From contig NZ_FNSY01000001.1 in NCBI RefSeq assembly GCF_900105515.1, forward strand, positions 4,948,001-5,012,000: a DNA stretch of 64,000 bases, in the 5' to 3' direction. This DNA is from Streptomyces sp. 2131.1 (GTDB taxonomy: Bacteria > Actinomycetota > Actinomycetes > Streptomycetales > Streptomycetaceae). The notes under the pieces were generated by a model, which did no database searches, had not been told where the DNA came from, and saw only the letters and a program-made list of their open reading frames with translations. Of the stretch, positions 62,313 through 64,000 are shown in pieces. The stretch's first letter is position 1. The number at the start of each line of letters is the position of its first letter. A program made the translations under genes and the position numbers.

Positions 62313-63374
62313 TCAGCGGCGGCCTCGGCCCGTCGTCCTCGCCTCCAGGGCGCTCCGGGTCTTCGGGCCGTAGACGCCCTCCGGGTCGCCGTCGATGCTG
62401 TACCAGACCTGGAAGTCGCTCACCGCCTGCTCCGTCCGGGAGCCGTAGTCCGAGTCGACCGGGCCGTTGTAGACCCAGACCTCGCGGAGCCGGTTCTGGA
62501 GTTCCGCCACCTCCGGGCCGTGGTCGCCGCGTCGCAGGGTTCCGGCTTCGTCCGGTGTCGCCACCGGCGGGGCCAGGCCCTCCACCGGGCCGCTGGTCTC
62601 CGCCGTGGCCGACGGGGACGAGGAGGCGCCCGGGGCCGACGCCGACGAGGAGGCCGTGGCGGAGCGGGAGGCGGAGGCGGAGGGCGACACGGACGTGGAC
62701 GGCGAGGCCGAGGCGGACGCGGACGAGGAGGGGGCGGGCGAGCGGGAGGGCGGCGCGGAGGCGGTGGGCGTCGTGGACGGCGAGGGCTCGCTCTCGTCCG
62801 GGAGGCTGGCCACCGTCGACGGCAGGGCCTGGTCCAGATCGGCCTCGCCGTTGCCGTCCCCGTTGAACAGTCCGCCGATGAAGGCCGCCGTGCCCACCAC
62901 GGTGACCACGGCCGCCCCCGCGATCACGGCGGCGAAGGGCTTGCGGCGGCGCGGCGCCACCGGGTCGGGCCCGCCGAGCAGGAGCGCGGTGTCCGCCGGG
63001 GTGCCCGCGTCCGCCGGAGGAGGGCCCGCCGGGTCCAGGAACAGCGGCATCGTGGTCGCGGCGTCGCCCTCGGGGCCGTAGACCTGCGGGGCGCCCGGCG
63101 GGGGAGCCGGGGGCGCCGCAGTCGCGGCGTCGCCGCCCAGGGTCACGTACGGGCGGATGCGCAGGGGGTCGAAGTCCTCAGCGGCGGCCATCTCCGCGGA
63201 CCGGCCGGCGTGGTGCTCGTCGGCGATGCGCTGCTGCTCGGCGGCCCGTGCCGGGCCGGTGGCGTGACCCGGCGCGCCAGTGGCTCCGTATGCCGCGCGG
63301 CTCGCGCAGGCGCAGCCCGGAACCGTGCCCGGTCTGCTCTCCGTACCGCACTCCGGGCATATATGTCCGGCCAT
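62313..63374 (-). CDS. Peptidoglycan-binding domain membrane protein with Ser-rich linker
   Basis: The 353-residue protein has an N-terminal zinc-ribbon-like Cys cluster (ICPECGTESRPG, then GCACAS), a Pro/Ala-rich cytoplasmic stretch, one membrane helix near residue 205 (FAAVIAGAAVVTVVGTAAFI), a Ser/Thr/Pro-rich extracellular linker (about 235-290) and a PG_binding_1 domain (about 300-350, RGDHGPEVAELQNRLREV). It is probably anchored in the membrane and reaches the cell wall. ATG 63374 has GGAGGGG upstream. Confidence 0.85.
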   Translation of the reverse strand: MAGHICPECGTESRPGTVPGCACASRAAYGATGAPGHATGPARAAEQQRIADEHHAGRSAEMAAAEDFDPLRIRPYVTLGGDAATAAPPAPPPGAPQVYGPEGDAATTMPLFLDPAGPPPADAGTPADTALLLGGPDPVAPRRRKPFAAVIAGAAVVTVVGTAAFIGGLFNGDGNGEADLDQALPSTVASLPDESEPSPSTTPTASAPPSRSPAPSSSASASASPSTSVSPSASASRSATASSSASAPGASSSPSATAETSGPVEGLAPPVATPDEAGTLRRGDHGPEVAELQNRLREVWVYNGPVDSDYGSRTEQAVSDFQVWYSIDGDPEGVYGPKTRSALEARTTGRGRR

Positions 63375-63509
63375 CGTGGGTCCCCTCCCCTTGAACTGCC
63401 TGCGATTATGCAGGCCGCCGCCGAGAAGCCCAATCACCCGGCCCCCCGGCAGGCCATAACGGGGGATAGCGGACAGGATGGGGGTGTAGCGGATCCGAGG
63501 AGATGTTTC

Positions 63510-64000
63510 ATGGCCCAGCAGCTGAGCCCCACGGCCCAGGCCCCCGGCGGTGACCGCTCCACGCGGTCGGTCCTGGTGGCGATCGGCGCACTGCTTCTCG
63601 GCATGCTCCTCGCCGCACTCGACCAGACCATCGTCTCCACCGCGCTGCCCACCATCGTCAGCGACCTCGGCGGGCTCGAACACCTCTCCTGGGTCGTCAC
63701 GGCCTATCTGCTGGCCTCGACCGCCGCGACCCCGCTCTGGGGGAAGCTCGGCGACCAGTACGGGCGCAAGAAGCTGTTCCAGACCGCGATCGTCATCTTC
63801 CTGATCGGCTCCGCGCTCTGCGGCATCGCCCAGAACATGCCCCAGCTGATCGGCTTCCGCGCCCTCCAGGGCCTCGGCGGCGGCGGCCTCATGGTCCTGT
63901 CGATGGCGATCGTCGGCGACATCGTCCCGCCGCGCGAACGCGGCAAGTACCAGGGCCTCTTCGGGGCCGTGTTCGGCGCGACGAGCGTCCTCGGACCACT
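63510..64000 (+). CDS. MFS exporter (DHA2 type), 3' end outside window
   Basis: About 163 residues are visible. The motif D1 block LAALDQTIVSTALPTIVSDL starts near residue 35 and motif A is GKLGDQYGRKKLF near 80, as in drug-resistance transporters of the EmrB/QacA group. The ATG at 63510 is chosen because GAGGAG lies seven bases upstream. The substrate is unknown. Confidence 0.9.
   Translation, partial: MAQQLSPTAQAPGGDRSTRSVLVAIGALLLGMLLAALDQTIVSTALPTIVSDLGGLEHLSWVVTAYLLASTAATPLWGKLGDQYGRKKLFQTAIVIFLIGSALCGIAQNMPQLIGFRALQGLGGGGLMVLSMAIVGDIVPPRERGKYQGLFGAVFGATSVLGP

Noticed and set aside
61760..62866. Plus-strand frame of 368 codons across the repeat region
   Set aside because: The product is low-complexity Ala/Gly/Arg, lies antisense to the peptidoglycan-binding gene and spans tandem repeats and a hairpin.

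Overview
This window is a stretch of chromosome from a high-G+C actinomycete, almost certainly Streptomyces. G+C is very high, GTG and TTG starts are frequent, and ribosome binding sites are strong GGAGG types. The gene order matches what I remember of the Streptomyces coelicolor SCO236x-SCO239x region: fabD-fabH-acpP-fabF beside fasR, then aceE, a DUF3052 gene, a peroxiredoxin and a TerD cluster. No database search was run; family names rest on motifs and memory.

Left part (1-27 kb). A cut EI24-type membrane protein gene is followed by a galactose mutarotase, an SGNH-hydrolase lipoprotein and a DUF3145 gene. The type II fatty-acid operon fabD-fabH-acpP-fabF follows, with its PucR-type regulator fasR upstream. 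After that come ordinary accessory-metabolism genes: a pirin, a GNAT acetyltransferase, a Tat-exported phospholipase C with a possible PHO box, a beta-lactamase-fold hydrolase, a MerR/aldo-keto reductase pair with a clear MerR-type promoter, a VOC protein, two DUF1023 hydrolases around a DUF4429-histidine kinase-response regulator operon, and a divergent TetR/MFS efflux pair with a dense ACTAGT operator. The homodimeric pyruvate dehydrogenase E1 gene aceE ends this part.

Middle part (27-38 kb). DUF3052 and peroxiredoxin genes lead into a Ter-type stress cluster. It holds two canonical TerD genes, a DUF475/TerC-like membrane protein, a TerA-like gene and a divergent TerD variant that has lost the calcium-binding motif. 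An adjoining operon encodes an HpcH/HpaI aldolase, a phosphoribosyltransferase-TRSP-phosphoribosyltransferase fusion and an HAD phosphatase. This is the proposed Ter-linked pathway for a nucleoside-like metabolite whose product is still unknown. An O-methyltransferase, a zinc ribbon protein, a coiled-coil membrane protein and a DUF4097 lipoprotein follow.

Accessory part (41.3-47.2 kb). A tRNA-Val(UAC) gene is the target of a decayed integrative element. The element is bounded by a 38-bp imperfect att repeat (34/38) and inner putative arm-site repeats. It holds a truncated tyrosine integrase, a roughly 284-bp nested palindrome and one lower-G+C gene for a PD-(D/E)XK nuclease-like protein. Next to it lie an XRE regulator/HD-domain operon and, divergently, three tiny overlapping genes of which all carry Cys-pair motifs.

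Right part (47-64 kb). Metabolic and transport genes include a PLP-dependent dehydratase, several MFS exporters with PadR, LysR or no regulators, a methyltransferase, and DUF2277, DedA and DoxX proteins. The DoxX gene has an iron-box-like promoter. A secreted HNH nuclease, an HAD phosphatase and a peptidoglycan-binding protein follow, and the window ends inside an MFS gene. A recombination scar near 49.6 kb joins a frameshifted, 5'-truncated MerR gene to the 3' end of an oppositely oriented gene.
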